From Paenibacillus sp. FSL H7-0331 (GTDB taxonomy: Bacteria; Bacillota; Bacilli; Paenibacillales; NBRC-103111), in assembly GCF_001956045.1 (NCBI RefSeq), contig NZ_MRTH01000009.1:1-64000 (forward strand): a stretch of DNA of 64,000 nt, written 5' to 3'. This document shows, piece by piece, positions 45,356-55,287 of this stretch. The translations under genes were made by a program, and so were the position numbers. Within the stretch, counting starts at the first letter, position 1; the number at the start of each line of letters is the position of its first letter. Under the pieces are notes generated by a model. The model was not told where the DNA came from, made no database searches, and saw only the letters and a list, made by a program, of their open reading frames with translations.

Positions 45356-46292
45356 GATCGTGGTGGGAACAAGACAGAGCGCGTTGGCCCTGACACAAAC
45401 CGGGCAGGTTGTTGAGCATCTACGGGAGATCAGTCAAAAGCACGGCATCCCATGTGAATTTGAAATCAAAAAAATTATTACCAAAGGTGATCGTATCCTT
45501 GATGTGACACTGTCCAAGGTGGGCGGTAAGGGCTTGTTCGTGAAGGAGATAGAGCAGGCTCTAATGGACGGTGAAATCGATCTGGCTGTTCATAGCATGA
45601 AAGATATGCCATGGGAGCTTCCAAAAGGTCTTATGATCGGTGCGATCCCGCTGCGAGAGGACCCGAGAGATTGCTTGATTACGCAAGGCTCACTTCAACT
45701 GAATGATCTCCCTCAGGGTGCTAAAGTAGGGACAAGCAGTCTGCGTCGTTCTTCCCAGCTGCAGCATTATCGGCCTGATCTCAAGATTGAATCCATTCGT
45801 GGCAATATCGACTCCAGGCTCAAAAAACTGGAATCTGAAGGCTTTGACGCTATCCTGCTGGCAGCTGCCGGCTTGCATCGCATTGGATGGACAGATCGCA
45901 TAACATCCTATTTGCCTCCAGAGGTTTGTCTGCCAGCTGTTGGCCAGGGTGCGTTGTGTATCGAATGCAAAGGTGACAATATAGAAGTGCTGGAGCTGCT
46001 TGAGCATTATAACGATGAACGGACAGCGCTTGCTGTGTCTGCAGAACGAAGCTTTCTGGGACGGCTCAATGGCGGCTGCCAGGTACCGATAGGTGCTTAT
46101 GCAACCGTTGAAGGTGAACTAACAAGCGGAGCTTATCAAATCACCATGACAGGTATGGTAGGCTCGCCTGATGGTCAGCAGATACTGAAGGAAACTATGA
46201 ATGGAACCGATCCGGAGCTGTTAGGTGTTAATCTGGCAAATGCTTTGATAGAGCGTGGGGCTTCCGATATTTTGGATAAAATAAGGGGTTGA
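45348..46292 (+). CDS. hemC: porphobilinogen deaminase (hydroxymethylbilane synthase)
   Basis: A 314-residue enzyme joining four porphobilinogens. [12 protein letters not shown] starts it, [11 protein letters not shown] and [11 protein letters not shown] hold the active-site Lys and Arg residues, and the dipyrromethane cofactor Cys is in [11 protein letters not shown] near residue 243. GGGAGAG precedes the start. It overlaps the dehydrogenase gene and is followed after 6 bases by the cobA-hemD fusion. Confidence 0.97.
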   Translation: MRKIVVGTRQSALALTQTGQVVEHLREISQKHGIPCEFEIKKIITKGDRILDVTLSKVGGKGLFVKEIEQALMDGEIDLAVHSMKDMPWELPKGLMIGAIPLREDPRDCLITQGSLQLNDLPQGAKVGTSSLRRSSQLQHYRPDLKIESIRGNIDSRLKKLESEGFDAILLAAAGLHRIGWTDRITSYLPPEVCLPAVGQGALCIECKGDNIEVLELLEHYNDERTALAVSAERSFLGRLNGGCQVPIGAYATVEGELTSGAYQITMTGMVGSPDGQQILKETMNGTDPELLGVNLANALIERGASDILDKIRG

Positions 46293-46298
46293 CAAGAA

Positions 46299-47828
46299 AT
46301 GTCTAAAGGAGTCGTATATCTCGTAGGGGCAGGACCTGGCGATCCCAAGCTCATCACAGTACGTGGATTAGAGGCAATAAAGCGTGCCGATGTCGTTGTA
46401 TACGACCGTTTGGCAAGTCCCAGACTGCTGAGACATATGAAGCCGGGTGCTGAGAAAATATTCGTTGGCAAGCTGCCGGACAAGCATATGTTGAAGCAGT
46501 CGGAAATTAATCAGTTACTGGTTGATCTGGCTTTGCAAGGCAAGATAGTTACGCGCTTAAAGGGAGGCGATCCGAGTGTATTTGGCCGGGTTGGCGAGGA
46601 GGCGGAGCTGCTTGCAGAGAATGAGGTAGCATTTGAAATCATACCTGGCATCACTTCTGCGATCGCTGTTCCTGCTTATGCCGGTATTCCAGTGACGCAT
46701 CGTGACTTTACTTCATCCTTTTCCATAGTAACCGGACATGAATACAAGAATAAAACCTACAATGGTGTAAACTGGGAAAATCTGTCGCAAGCTTCAGGCA
46801 CATTGATCTTCCTGATGGGTGTAGCTAACCTCGAATTTATATGCAACAAGCTTATAGAAGGCGGTAAAACGACCTCGACTCCAGTCGCTTTAATTCGTTG
46901 GGGAACGTGGATGGACCAAGAGACCATTACAGGAACCTTGACTGATATTGTCGAAAAAGTGCGGGTTGCTAATTTCAAATCTCCTGCGGTTATCATTGTT
47001 GGCGAAGTGGTAAAGCTGCGCGACAAGCTAGCCTGGTTTGAAAAGAAACCTTTATTCGGTAAACGTATTTTGGTTACTCGTGCAAGAAGTCAGGCGAGTG
47101 AACTGTCCAATCTGATCGAGGATTTGGGTGGAGAAGCTGTCGAATTTCCGGTAATCCGAATTCAAGCTACTTCTCAAGCTGCTGCACGCACTGCGCTTGG
47201 AGACGCTTTGCAGCGGCTGGAGGATTTTGATTGGGTTATATTCACAAGTGTTAACGGTGTGGATCATTTCTTTGAAGCTATCCGTGAACAACAAATAGAT
47301 ATTCGTAGGATGTATAAAGCAAAGATTGCTGCCGTGGGTCCCAAGACATCAGAGGCGTTGAGAAGTAGAGGATTGCTTGTTGAATTATTACCCTCGAAGT
47401 TTCACGGAGATGAGCTGCTGGCATCGGTTACGGAACAATTGAAGCCAGGACAACAGGTTCTGCTGCCAACTGCTGATATTGCCAAAGAATACATTCCAGC
47501 GAGGCTAAGGGAATTAGGCTTGCAGATCACTGAGGTAGATGTATACGAAACTGTGCTTGAAACAAGTGGTGGTACGGAGATTATCGAAATGCTTGAGCAG
47601 AAGGTGTTGCAGATCATTACTTTCACCAGTTCCTCGACAGTGACTAACTTGTTCCATGCTTTAAAAGAATTAGGTGTGGACCATCCGCTTGAGCTGATCA
47701 AAGATTGCCAAATCGCCTGTATCGGGCCGATGACTGCGCAAACCGCCATTGAGGCCGGACTGACCATAGATTATCTAGCAGAAGAAGCAACAGTAGAATC
47801 CTTGGTAGCCAGTTTATATAAGAATTAG
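46299..47828 (+). CDS. fused uroporphyrinogen-III methyltransferase / uroporphyrinogen-III synthase
   Basis: A 509-residue two-domain protein. Residues 1-240 are SUMT (CobA): YLVGAGPGDPKLIT, VYDRLASP, RLKGGDPSVFGR and the downstream RWGTWMDQ. Residues about 250-509 are HemD: ILVTRARSQASEL, DWVIFTSVNGVDHFFE, ITFTSSSTV and IACIGPMTAQTA. HemD closes the ring to uroporphyrinogen III and CobA methylates it to precorrin-2 for siroheme or B12. The fusion puts the two competing uses of the same product in one chain. Such CobA-HemD fusions are known in Paenibacillus and Clostridia; B. subtilis has separate genes. Confidence 0.95.
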   Translation: MSKGVVYLVGAGPGDPKLITVRGLEAIKRADVVVYDRLASPRLLRHMKPGAEKIFVGKLPDKHMLKQSEINQLLVDLALQGKIVTRLKGGDPSVFGRVGEEAELLAENEVAFEIIPGITSAIAVPAYAGIPVTHRDFTSSFSIVTGHEYKNKTYNGVNWENLSQASGTLIFLMGVANLEFICNKLIEGGKTTSTPVALIRWGTWMDQETITGTLTDIVEKVRVANFKSPAVIIVGEVVKLRDKLAWFEKKPLFGKRILVTRARSQASELSNLIEDLGGEAVEFPVIRIQATSQAAARTALGDALQRLEDFDWVIFTSVNGVDHFFEAIREQQIDIRRMYKAKIAAVGPKTSEALRSRGLLVELLPSKFHGDELLASVTEQLKPGQQVLLPTADIAKEYIPARLRELGLQITEVDVYETVLETSGGTEIIEMLEQKVLQIITFTSSSTVTNLFHALKELGVDHPLELIKDCQIACIGPMTAQTAIEAGLTIDYLAEEATVESLVASLYKN

Positions 47829-47861
47829 AGATTATAGATACATCACGGGAGGTAGAAGGAT

Positions 47862-48854
47862 ATGGCTTTTCCAATTATTCGTAACCGTAGATTGAGAGGC
47901 TCGGCTGCATTACGTAATTTGGTCAGAGAAACGAATGTGACGATTCATGATCTTATATATCCTATATTTATAACGCACGGAACAGGAATCAAGGACGAGA
48001 TTTCATCTATGCCTGGTGTGTATCATTATTCATTGGATTTGCTTGAGGAAGAGCTTCAGGAAATCGTTGACCTGGGTATTCAATCAATCCTTGTATTTGG
48101 GGTTCCCGATCACAAGGATGCACACGGAAGCTCCGCTTACGATGCACATGGAATTGTGCAGCAAGCAACACGCCGCATAAAAGAGCTTCAGCCGCAGCTC
48201 GTTGTGATTGCTGATACGTGCCTTTGTCAATTTACAGATCATGGCCACTGTGGAGTGGTACATTTCGACGAGCAGAAGCAGCGTGCTGATGTGCTTAACG
48301 ATGAATCACTTGAATTGCTGGTACGCACTGCGGTTTCACAGGCGGAAGCAGGCGCAGACATTATTGCTCCGTCCAATATGATGGATGGTTTTGTATATGC
48401 GATTCGTCAAGGCCTGGACGAGGCAGGATATGACCAAATTCCGATTATGTCCTACTCGGTTAAATTTGCTTCAGCGTTCTATGGACCTTTCCGGGAGGCT
48501 GCTCATTCAGCTCCTCAGTTTGGCGATCGCAAGACGTACCAGATGGACCCGGCTAATGGACGTGAGGCGCTTCGTGAGGCACAGTCCGATGTGTTGGAGG
48601 GTGCTGATTTTCTGATGGTGAAGCCAGCCTTGGCTTATATGGACCTCATTCGTCAGCTGCGTGATCAATTCGATCTGCCGCTTGTCGCTTATAACGTAAG
48701 TGCCGAGTATTCGATGGTCAAGGCTGCAGCCATGCAGGGCTGGATCGACGAGCGTGCGATCATTATGGAGACGATGATTGGCTTCAAGCGTGCCGGAGCA
48801 GATCTGATCATTACTTATTTCGCCAAGGATGTTGCACGTTGGCTGCGTGAATAA
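47862..48854 (+). CDS. hemB: porphobilinogen synthase (ALA dehydratase)
   Basis: A 330-residue TIM-barrel enzyme joining two 5-aminolevulinates. The zinc Cys cluster is [14 protein letters not shown] near residue 117, and the Schiff-base lysines lie in [14 protein letters not shown] near residue 195 and [10 protein letters not shown] near residue 248. GGGAGG lies before the start. It is the last gene of the hemA operon, before a likely terminator. Confidence 0.97.
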   Translation: MAFPIIRNRRLRGSAALRNLVRETNVTIHDLIYPIFITHGTGIKDEISSMPGVYHYSLDLLEEELQEIVDLGIQSILVFGVPDHKDAHGSSAYDAHGIVQQATRRIKELQPQLVVIADTCLCQFTDHGHCGVVHFDEQKQRADVLNDESLELLVRTAVSQAEAGADIIAPSNMMDGFVYAIRQGLDEAGYDQIPIMSYSVKFASAFYGPFREAAHSAPQFGDRKTYQMDPANGREALREAQSDVLEGADFLMVKPALAYMDLIRQLRDQFDLPLVAYNVSAEYSMVKAAAMQGWIDERAIIMETMIGFKRAGADLIITYFAKDVARWLRE

Positions 48855-48894
48855 AGTACTGGCACGGGTACTTCGTACAATCAATAGGGAAGTC

Positions 48895-48944
48895 AGAAGC
48901 TTTTCCCATACAGCCTCGGTTGTGTGAGAAGGGCTTTCTTTTTT
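48895..48944 (+). terminator. probable terminator after hemB
   Basis: AGAAGC and the following bases pair imperfectly with GAGAAGGGCTTTCT, with CATACA/TGTGTG as an inner stem, followed by TTTTTT. Confidence 0.55.
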
Positions 48945-49045
48945 ATGCAGGAAGTGCGCCCTTGTCATACATTTGTCGGAATCTGAAGGGGCAATCAGTT
49001 GTTACATGCTGCTAAATAGGGCATAATATGAGTAGATCAATTAAA

Positions 49046-49084
49046 GCTTACGAGGTCAACTTTTCTTAAGGAAAGTTCTTGGGA
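49046..49084 (+). promoter_or_regulatory. recurrent leader hairpin, hemE copy
   Basis: GCTTACGAGGTC leads into AACTTTTC (49058-49065), TTAA, GGAAAGTT (49070-49077; one G-T pair), then CTTGGGAG. Here the real ribosome site (GAGG, 49097-49100) lies further downstream, so the hairpin is about 30 bases from ATG 49109. Confidence 0.72.
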
Positions 49085-49108
49085 GTATACGGAAATGAGG
49101 AAAAGCGG

Positions 49109-50173
49109 ATGAGTTACAAGGATACGTTTATCAAAGCTTGTAAAAAGCAGGAGGTAGATACACTGCCAGTATGGTATATGAGGCAGGCGGGACGCTACGA
49201 TCCGGATTACCGCGTTATTAAGGAAAAGTACAGCTTGCTCGAAATTTGTCAACAGCCTGAACTGGCTGCCGAAGTGACCTTGATGCCAGTGAAAAAGCTC
49301 GGTGTGGATGCGGCTATATTATATTCTGATATTATGAATCCTGTCGCTTCGATTGGTATTGATTTTGATATTGTCAAAAATATTGGGCCTGTCATCCATA
49401 ATCCGATTCGTTCTTCAGCTGATGTGGAGAAGCTGCGTCCGATCCAGGTGGAAAAGGACTTATCTCATGTCATAAAAACCATCGAGATTTTGGCTGCAGA
49501 ACTTAAAGTTCCCTTGATTACATTCGCAGGGGCGCCATTCACAATCGCCAGTTATTTGATAGAAGGCAAGCCATCCAAAAGCTATATTCGGACCAAAGAG
49601 CTTATGTACAGCGAGCCTGCGGTCTGGTTTCAATTGATGGATAAGTTGGGCGACATGGTTATTACATACCTGAAGGCTCATATCGCTGCTGGTGCAAAAG
49701 CGGTGCAACTGTTCGACAGCTGGGTGGGTGCTCTATCTCCCAAAGATTTTCAACATTATGTGCTGCCTACGATTAAGCGTATTTTTGCCGAGCTAAACCA
49801 TCTGGATCAACCCAAAATTTATTTTCCGGGCGTAAGCTCGGGCGAGCTCCTTCCTTTGCTGCAAGAGGTAGAGGCTGACGTTATTGGTCTGGACTGGCGT
49901 GTATCTGTACCGGAAGGACGCAGACGTTTGGGATCGAAATTCGCAGTTCAAGGTAATCTGGACCCTTATGTGCTTACTGCGCCTATGTCGGTCATCAAGG
50001 AGCAGGCCAAGCTTATTATCGATCAGGGCATTCAAGAGCCGGGTTATATTTTCAATCTCGGACATGGTTTATTTCCTGAGGCGTCTATTGATAAATTACA
50101 CGAACTGACGGATTTTGTTCATTCTTATTCAACATCCGCTTTGGCTGCAGCCAAACAAGGAAGTGGTATATAA
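49109..50173 (+). CDS. hemE: uroporphyrinogen decarboxylase
   Basis: A 354-residue enzyme making coproporphyrinogen III. PVWYMRQAGRYDPDYR near the N terminus holds the conserved Arg pair, YSDIMNP the catalytic Asp, and FAGAPFTIASYLIEG and GLDWRVSVPE follow in order. ATG 49109 has GAGG at 8 bases; the frame opens 30 bases earlier through the leader hairpin. hemH follows with no gap. Confidence 0.97.
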   Translation: MSYKDTFIKACKKQEVDTLPVWYMRQAGRYDPDYRVIKEKYSLLEICQQPELAAEVTLMPVKKLGVDAAILYSDIMNPVASIGIDFDIVKNIGPVIHNPIRSSADVEKLRPIQVEKDLSHVIKTIEILAAELKVPLITFAGAPFTIASYLIEGKPSKSYIRTKELMYSEPAVWFQLMDKLGDMVITYLKAHIAAGAKAVQLFDSWVGALSPKDFQHYVLPTIKRIFAELNHLDQPKIYFPGVSSGELLPLLQEVEADVIGLDWRVSVPEGRRRLGSKFAVQGNLDPYVLTAPMSVIKEQAKLIIDQGIQEPGYIFNLGHGLFPEASIDKLHELTDFVHSYSTSALAAAKQGSGI

Positions 50174-51106
50174 ATGTCAAAACAGCGAATTGGTGTACTG
50201 GTCATGTCATACGGGACGCCTGAGAGCTTGGATCAAGTGGAGGCGTATTATACGCATATCCGCAGAGGAAGACCGCCTACAGCCGAACAGCTCAAGGATT
50301 TAACAGATCGTTATGAAGCCATAGTCGGTGGTTTTTTTCCACTCAGGGAAAATACGAATAAGCAGGTAGAGTCATTGGAAGAACGCTTGAACGCTGATCA
50401 TCCCGACTACTCTTTTGTCTGCTACCAAGGCTTGAAACATGCGGAACCGTATGTAGAAGATGGTGTAGAGCAGATGGTCAAGGATGGCATTCAGCAGGCT
50501 GTTGGTATCGTCCTCGCGCCGCATTACTCTCATATGAGCGTCGGCAGCTATATCAAACGGGCACGAGACAAGGCTGATGAGCTTGGACTTTCTATTCAAT
50601 TTGTCGACAGCTACCATCTGCATCCACAGCTTATCCATGCACTCTCTGTACGTGTACATGATGCACTGCAGCGTTTTGATGGTATAGATAAGTCCGATAT
50701 TCGTGTTGTATTTACAGCACACAGCTTACCTGAAAGCATTCTTGGAACAGGTGACCCCTATACAGAGCAATTACTGGAAACTGCGCGAGCTGTTGCGGCA
50801 CAGACAGGCATTACGAATTGGCAGTTTGGCTGGCAAAGCGCGGGTCGTACGGGAGTTCCTTGGCTCGGACCGGATATTCTTGATATTTTGCGAACCGTAG
50901 TAAAGGAAGAACAGATCCGCAACGTCCTTGTGTGCCCGGTCGGCTTTGTATCTGATCACTTGGAGGTCTTGTACGATCTTGATATAGAGGCACAACAGGT
51001 AGCTCAGGAGTTGGAGATGCATGTGGAGCGTACGGCTTCACTTAATACCGATCCCTTGTATATGGAGACGTTGAGTGATGCGGTTTATTCGAAAGTAAAT
51101 GGTTGA
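50174..51106 (+). CDS. hemH: ferrochelatase (probably coproporphyrin III ferrochelatase, CpfC)
   Basis: A 310-residue enzyme that inserts Fe2+ into the porphyrin. VLVMSYGTPESLD starts it, GGFFPLRENTNKQ follows, and FTAHSLPES holds the metal-binding His near residue 182. The length of 310, with no C-terminal membrane helix, fits the Gram-positive coproporphyrin-dependent branch. The start codon touches the hemE stop, so translation is coupled. The oxidase gene (cgoX/hemY) that normally follows is missing here. Confidence 0.95.
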   Translation: MSKQRIGVLVMSYGTPESLDQVEAYYTHIRRGRPPTAEQLKDLTDRYEAIVGGFFPLRENTNKQVESLEERLNADHPDYSFVCYQGLKHAEPYVEDGVEQMVKDGIQQAVGIVLAPHYSHMSVGSYIKRARDKADELGLSIQFVDSYHLHPQLIHALSVRVHDALQRFDGIDKSDIRVVFTAHSLPESILGTGDPYTEQLLETARAVAAQTGITNWQFGWQSAGRTGVPWLGPDILDILRTVVKEEQIRNVLVCPVGFVSDHLEVLYDLDIEAQQVAQELEMHVERTASLNTDPLYMETLSDAVYSKVNG

Positions 51107-51111
51107 ACAAA

Positions 51112-51140
51112 AAAAGCCCGATTGTTGAATCGGGCTTTTA
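51112..51140 (+). terminator. intrinsic terminator after hemH
   Basis: AAGCCCGATT (51114-51123) pairs with AATCGGGCTT (51128-51137) around a GTTG loop, followed by TTTA; the A run on the other side could serve the minus strand. Confidence 0.85.
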
Positions 51141-51187
51141 CTGAAATCATGAAAAGCGAAATCTATTTTGCTTGAAGATCGTAAAGT

Positions 51188-51850
51188 CTAACCTCGTAGC
51201 TTGGCAAGATCAAGCTTCATCTCGTTGCCGAGAAAGGTCAATATTTGTCTTTCCTGAAAATCACGGATAACCTGCATCAGGATAGGCTTCTGCACACCAG
51301 CCATTTGGGAAACCTCATCGTAGTTAAGCATCATCTTGATGGTTACGATACTACCTGAGCGAATACCATTTTTGTTGGCAAGCTTTATGAGGCTTTTGAT
51401 GACTCTTGACCTGGCATCCAGGAAGGTAAGATCATGAACGTGCTGGTTCGTGTCGCGAAGGCGATTACACAGCTCCTGCATAATACAGAGAGAAATGTCG
51501 AAGTTGGATTTTAACATGTCCAAAAAGTTAGGTGCCGAAAGGGCAATCATCACGCTGTCTTCCAGTGTTTGGGCAGAAGCCGAACGCGGCTTGCCGTCAA
51601 TCAATGAGAGCTCTCCAAAGCTGTCACCTGTTTTGAACAGGGAGAGAATCTTTTCTTCACCGGAAGTAGCTGCTGTATAAATTTTTACCGAGCCGCTGAA
51701 AACAATGTAGAATACAGAGCCAAGCTCTTTTTCATGAAATAAAACAGTATTGGCTTTGAACGATTTTTTGGAACAAATATTGGAAATGATCGTTAACTGG
51801 GAATTGTTAAGACTGGAAAATAAGGGTACCTTGCGCAAAAAGTCGATCAT
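51188..51850 (-). CDS. Crp/Fnr-family transcriptional regulator
   Basis: A 220-residue protein. The cNMP-binding beta-roll covers residues 5-120 ([37 protein letters not shown]) and a winged-helix C-terminal domain covers 150-220 ([19 protein letters not shown]). No Cys cluster typical of iron-sulfur Fnr proteins is seen, so a small ligand or none is more likely than oxygen sensing by a cluster. It points away from hemL with about 110 bases between the starts, so it may control hemL, but no operator was identified. Confidence 0.88.
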   Translation of the reverse strand: MIDFLRKVPLFSSLNNSQLTIISNICSKKSFKANTVLFHEKELGSVFYIVFSGSVKIYTAATSGEEKILSLFKTGDSFGELSLIDGKPRSASAQTLEDSVMIALSAPNFLDMLKSNFDISLCIMQELCNRLRDTNQHVHDLTFLDARSRVIKSLIKLANKNGIRSGSIVTIKMMLNYDEVSQMAGVQKPILMQVIRDFQERQILTFLGNEMKLDLAKLRG

Positions 51851-51961
51851 TGTTTCCCCCCGCTTCTTTTGCTGGAAAATAGTCCGAGTATAAATTCAGT
51901 TCGAATAATTATATATCGATTTTCCTTGATTTTCAAGACATTTTATCGTAAAGAAAGGGGC

Positions 51962-53266
51962 ATGGCATTGAAACCAACCCAACGAGACGACTCACGTTCA
52001 TCGAAGGCATTTGCAGAAGCCAAGCAGTTTATTCCGGGAGGTGTTAATAGCCCGGTTCGCGCATTTAAATCGGTAGGTTTAACCCCATTGTTTATGGAAC
52101 GGGGAGCGGGTTCGAGAGTATTCGATATTGACGGAAATGAGTTTATTGATTATATCGGCTCATGGGGTCCGCTAATTGTTGGCCATAGTCATCCGGAAGT
52201 CGTAGAGGCGATTAAAAGCGCAGTTGAATTAGGGACTAGCTTTGGCGCGCCGACTGAGCTGGAAACGCGTATGGCCAAGCTGGTCATTGAAAGAATTCCA
52301 TCCATGGACATGGTAAGAATGGTCAACTCCGGTACAGAAGCAACCATGAGTGCTTTGCGATTAGCCAGAGGTTATACGAACCGTCCGAAGATTTTGAAAT
52401 TTGAGGGCTGTTACCATGGTCATGCAGATGCGCTGCTGATTAAAGCGGGATCAGGCGTAGCTACTCTGGGATTGCCTGACAGTCCAGGAGTGCCGGAGAG
52501 TGTCGCAGTCAATACCATCACAGTGCCTTACAACGATCTCGATTCGATCCGTGTTGCCTTTGAAAAATACGGAGAGGAAATCGCCGCTGTCATCGTAGAA
52601 CCGATTGCAGGGAATATGGGCGTCGTGCCACCGCAACCGGGATTTTTACAGGGTCTTCGGGATATTACGACAAGTTATGGCAGTCTGCTAATATTTGATG
52701 AAGTCATGACCGGCTTTCGGGTCGACTTGGGCAGTGCTCAGGGACTTTATGGAATCAAGCCGGACCTTACCTGTCTCGGCAAAGTCATTGGTGGCGGCTT
52801 ACCGGTAGGCGCTTATGGCGGCAGACGCGATATTATGGAAATGATCGCGCCAAGCGGTCCTATTTATCAGGCTGGAACATTATCCGGTAACCCATTAGCT
52901 ATGGCTGCTGGCTACACTACGCTTCGTTTGCTAGGCCAGCCTGGAGTTTATGAGGAGCTGGAGCGCAAAGCGGCTCGATTAGAGGCCGGATTTATCTCCA
53001 ATGCCAAAGAATTTGGCATTGCCTGCACGATCAATCGTGTCGGTTCGATGATATGCCCTTTCTTTACGGATCATCAGGTGACTAATTATGAGACAGCCAA
53101 GACTTCGGACCTGCAGCGATTCAATCGTTATTTTGCCGCGTTACTCGACAATGGGGTGAGTGTGGCACCTTCCCAGTATGAAGGGATGTTTATATCAACT
53201 GCGCATTCTGACGAAGATATTGAGCAGACTATTAAGGCTCATCATGCTATTATGAAACAGCTGTAG
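51962..53266 (+). CDS. hemL: glutamate-1-semialdehyde 2,1-aminomutase
   Basis: A 434-residue PLP enzyme making 5-aminolevulinate. [10 protein letters not shown] near the N terminus, [15 protein letters not shown] and [11 protein letters not shown] follow, and the PLP lysine is in [16 protein letters not shown] near residue 268. The frame is open upstream, but ATG 51962 has AAAGGGG and matches family starts. In B. subtilis hemL closes the hem operon; here it is split from it by hemE-hemH and a divergent regulator. Confidence 0.97.
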   Translation: MALKPTQRDDSRSSKAFAEAKQFIPGGVNSPVRAFKSVGLTPLFMERGAGSRVFDIDGNEFIDYIGSWGPLIVGHSHPEVVEAIKSAVELGTSFGAPTELETRMAKLVIERIPSMDMVRMVNSGTEATMSALRLARGYTNRPKILKFEGCYHGHADALLIKAGSGVATLGLPDSPGVPESVAVNTITVPYNDLDSIRVAFEKYGEEIAAVIVEPIAGNMGVVPPQPGFLQGLRDITTSYGSLLIFDEVMTGFRVDLGSAQGLYGIKPDLTCLGKVIGGGLPVGAYGGRRDIMEMIAPSGPIYQAGTLSGNPLAMAAGYTTLRLLGQPGVYEELERKAARLEAGFISNAKEFGIACTINRVGSMICPFFTDHQVTNYETAKTSDLQRFNRYFAALLDNGVSVAPSQYEGMFISTAHSDEDIEQTIKAHHAIMKQL

Positions 53267-53312
53267 CCAAACGGAGCTTTCCAGGATGTTGTTGAATAGC
53301 AATCGCTTAAAG

Positions 53313-53357
53313 AAAAAAGGATCAACCCTCGTTGAATGCGAGTGTTGATCCTTTTTA
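53313..53357. terminator. bidirectional terminator
   Basis: AAAAAAGGATCAAC-CCTC pairs with GAG-TGTTGATCCTTTTT, with A and T runs on the two sides. It lies between convergent hemL and the NAGPA-domain gene. Confidence 0.85.
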
Positions 53358-55148
53358 TCATTTAACGGGTACTGTAGTAGTTTCTGTTGAAGCCCCGGTT
53401 GTAGATCCTCCAGAAGGTGCTGTTGGTGAAGCAGGGGGTGTGGTTACAGGTGTGTTAGGCTTAGTTGTTGCATCTCCAGTTGCTGGCGTGTTCTTGGTAG
53501 ATGCATCACTCGATGATGCAGGTGTATTCTTGGAAGCATCATTTGCTGCAGGCGCATTCTTGTAAGCATCGCTTCCAGCAGGTGGGGGAGTATTGGGTAC
53601 AGATGTGCTGCCCGTTCCTTGCCCCTGTTGATTAGATCCACCCGTCGTAGATGATGGGTTGTTAGTAGTCGGATTCGTTGTGCCTCCAGAAGCTCCTGCT
53701 CCTGCTGGAGTGGTCTCACCTGGCTTAACTGGATCTGTTGTTACCGGATTACCGTTACCGCCTTGCTGAGTATTAGGATGCGTGGTCGTATCTTTTCCAG
53801 TATCCTTGGTACCATGATTAGTAGCAGGAGGTGTTGTTTTGCTGTTGTCTGTGCCTTGTGGAGGCTTGGTCGCATCCGATTGCGTGTTAGGCTTAGTAGA
53901 CTCGTTGGTGCCGGATGGCTTATTGGTTCCAGTATTTGCAGCAGGAGTCTTGGTCTGCTCCGTATCTGTTGTTTTGGCTGGCGTTGGTGTTGTCACAGGT
54001 GCCGGATTATTTTTGGCTTTTGCTTTAAGCTCAGCTTGCTCTCTCAAAAAGTCAGGGTGATCGAACGCACCGCCGGCATTAATTGAAGATAACCCATCCC
54101 AAACCCTGTTGGCTACTGCATCCTCAGGATGATCGTAGACGAGAAAAGCGGATGGTAATCTGCGTTCACCGTAACGGCTGGAAGGCTTGGTGACCAACTC
54201 GCCGTTCACAACCAGCTCGGAAGAGGCACCCCCATCCAGGAAGCCTGCGTTGACTACATCATCCGCAAGGAACAATTCCTGAATTTCTTTCAACGTCGCT
54301 CCAACACTTTGAGTCGAGCGGCCGTCAGCTACGATAAAAATGACGGTTCCATCGGCTTTTTGACCAACTCCGGTCCGCGGCGCACGGCTAATGTCATTGA
54401 TGGGAAGCGGTTTTCCATTTGCAATAACACGCGGATAAAAGGAAGCCGCCTCGGATATACCCATTTCTTGTAATTCAAACATATTATATTTACCGACGAC
54501 GAGTGTACCTTCCTTGGTAAAGCCAACAATATGCTGTGCGACACTGCTATCCTGGTCCGTATAAATCACTTCTCCACCGGAGATAACAGCCCCAATAGCA
54601 GCAAAGCCATTACCTAAGCCCTCGGGATCGTCAAAACCTCCGGCATTGACTCCGGCTACAGCGCCAGTGCGTTTTACCATAGAAGAGATTTTTTCACCTT
54701 CACCTGGTTTCGCTGGTGTCATGAGACGAATCGATTTGGGATCATACACATACATCCGTTTGCCCTTCCAGAACGTTCCTGAGACGTCTTCTACTTTAAT
54801 TAATTCATCGATAGTTCGATTCTTGCGAGTGATCGCAGAGGTAGATTGAACTGTAACCATGTTAAACTGCTGCTTTTCCTCGGCATTTTCTTCGATAAAC
54901 TGTCGCATTTTTTGAAGCATGCTGTCACGCTGCTCTGTTCCTACAAATATCCAAGCCCAATCACGATGCTGGGTAATAATGACGGTATTAGCCATCCAGA
55001 TGCGCATTTCCGTCCCAACCGGTGTCAAAAACATAAAGCTGGAAACCATAAAGGTCAGTATCGTAAATCCCAATAGTGAGCGCTTAAACCAACTCCAATC
55101 ACGAAGTTGCTGTCGGGTGGATTGGAGAAATTGTAGTGCATTACTCAA
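53358..55148 (-). CDS. membrane-anchored NAGPA-domain protein with long Pro/Thr-rich tail
   Basis: About 596 residues. One membrane segment lies near residues 26-50 (LLGFTILTFMVSSFMFL), so the rest faces outward. The NAGPA (phosphodiester glycosidase) domain covers about residues 140-350, with GVNAGGFDDPEG, AISGGEVIYTDQ, PRTGVGQKADGTVIFIVADG and FLDGGASSELVVNG. The last 210 residues are low-complexity Pro/Thr/Asn/Ser/Gly, a likely wall-spanning or glycosylated stalk. The family cleaves phosphodiester-linked sugars and often sits in exopolysaccharide or wall-polymer loci. The best start is a TTG at 55148 with GGGAGAGG at 7-8 bases. It has no operon partners. Confidence 0.85.
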   Translation of the reverse strand: MSNALQFLQSTRQQLRDWSWFKRSLLGFTILTFMVSSFMFLTPVGTEMRIWMANTVIITQHRDWAWIFVGTEQRDSMLQKMRQFIEENAEEKQQFNMVTVQSTSAITRKNRTIDELIKVEDVSGTFWKGKRMYVYDPKSIRLMTPAKPGEGEKISSMVKRTGAVAGVNAGGFDDPEGLGNGFAAIGAVISGGEVIYTDQDSSVAQHIVGFTKEGTLVVGKYNMFELQEMGISEAASFYPRVIANGKPLPINDISRAPRTGVGQKADGTVIFIVADGRSTQSVGATLKEIQELFLADDVVNAGFLDGGASSELVVNGELVTKPSSRYGERRLPSAFLVYDHPEDAVANRVWDGLSSINAGGAFDHPDFLREQAELKAKAKNNPAPVTTPTPAKTTDTEQTKTPAANTGTNKPSGTNESTKPNTQSDATKPPQGTDNSKTTPPATNHGTKDTGKDTTTHPNTQQGGNGNPVTTDPVKPGETTPAGAGASGGTTNPTTNNPSSTTGGSNQQGQGTGSTSVPNTPPPAGSDAYKNAPAANDASKNTPASSSDASTKNTPATGDATTKPNTPVTTPPASPTAPSGGSTTGASTETTTVPVK

Positions 55149-55287
55149 TGTGTAGTCCTCTCCCAAGTTCAAAATAAAATCAATAAATACTATTCATTCT
55201 ATCATATTATTTGGTTGTTTAATAGAAGTCCTGATGCGAATTTGCTACAATGAAATATAAAGTTTTGTGAATTGAGGCGATAATTGC

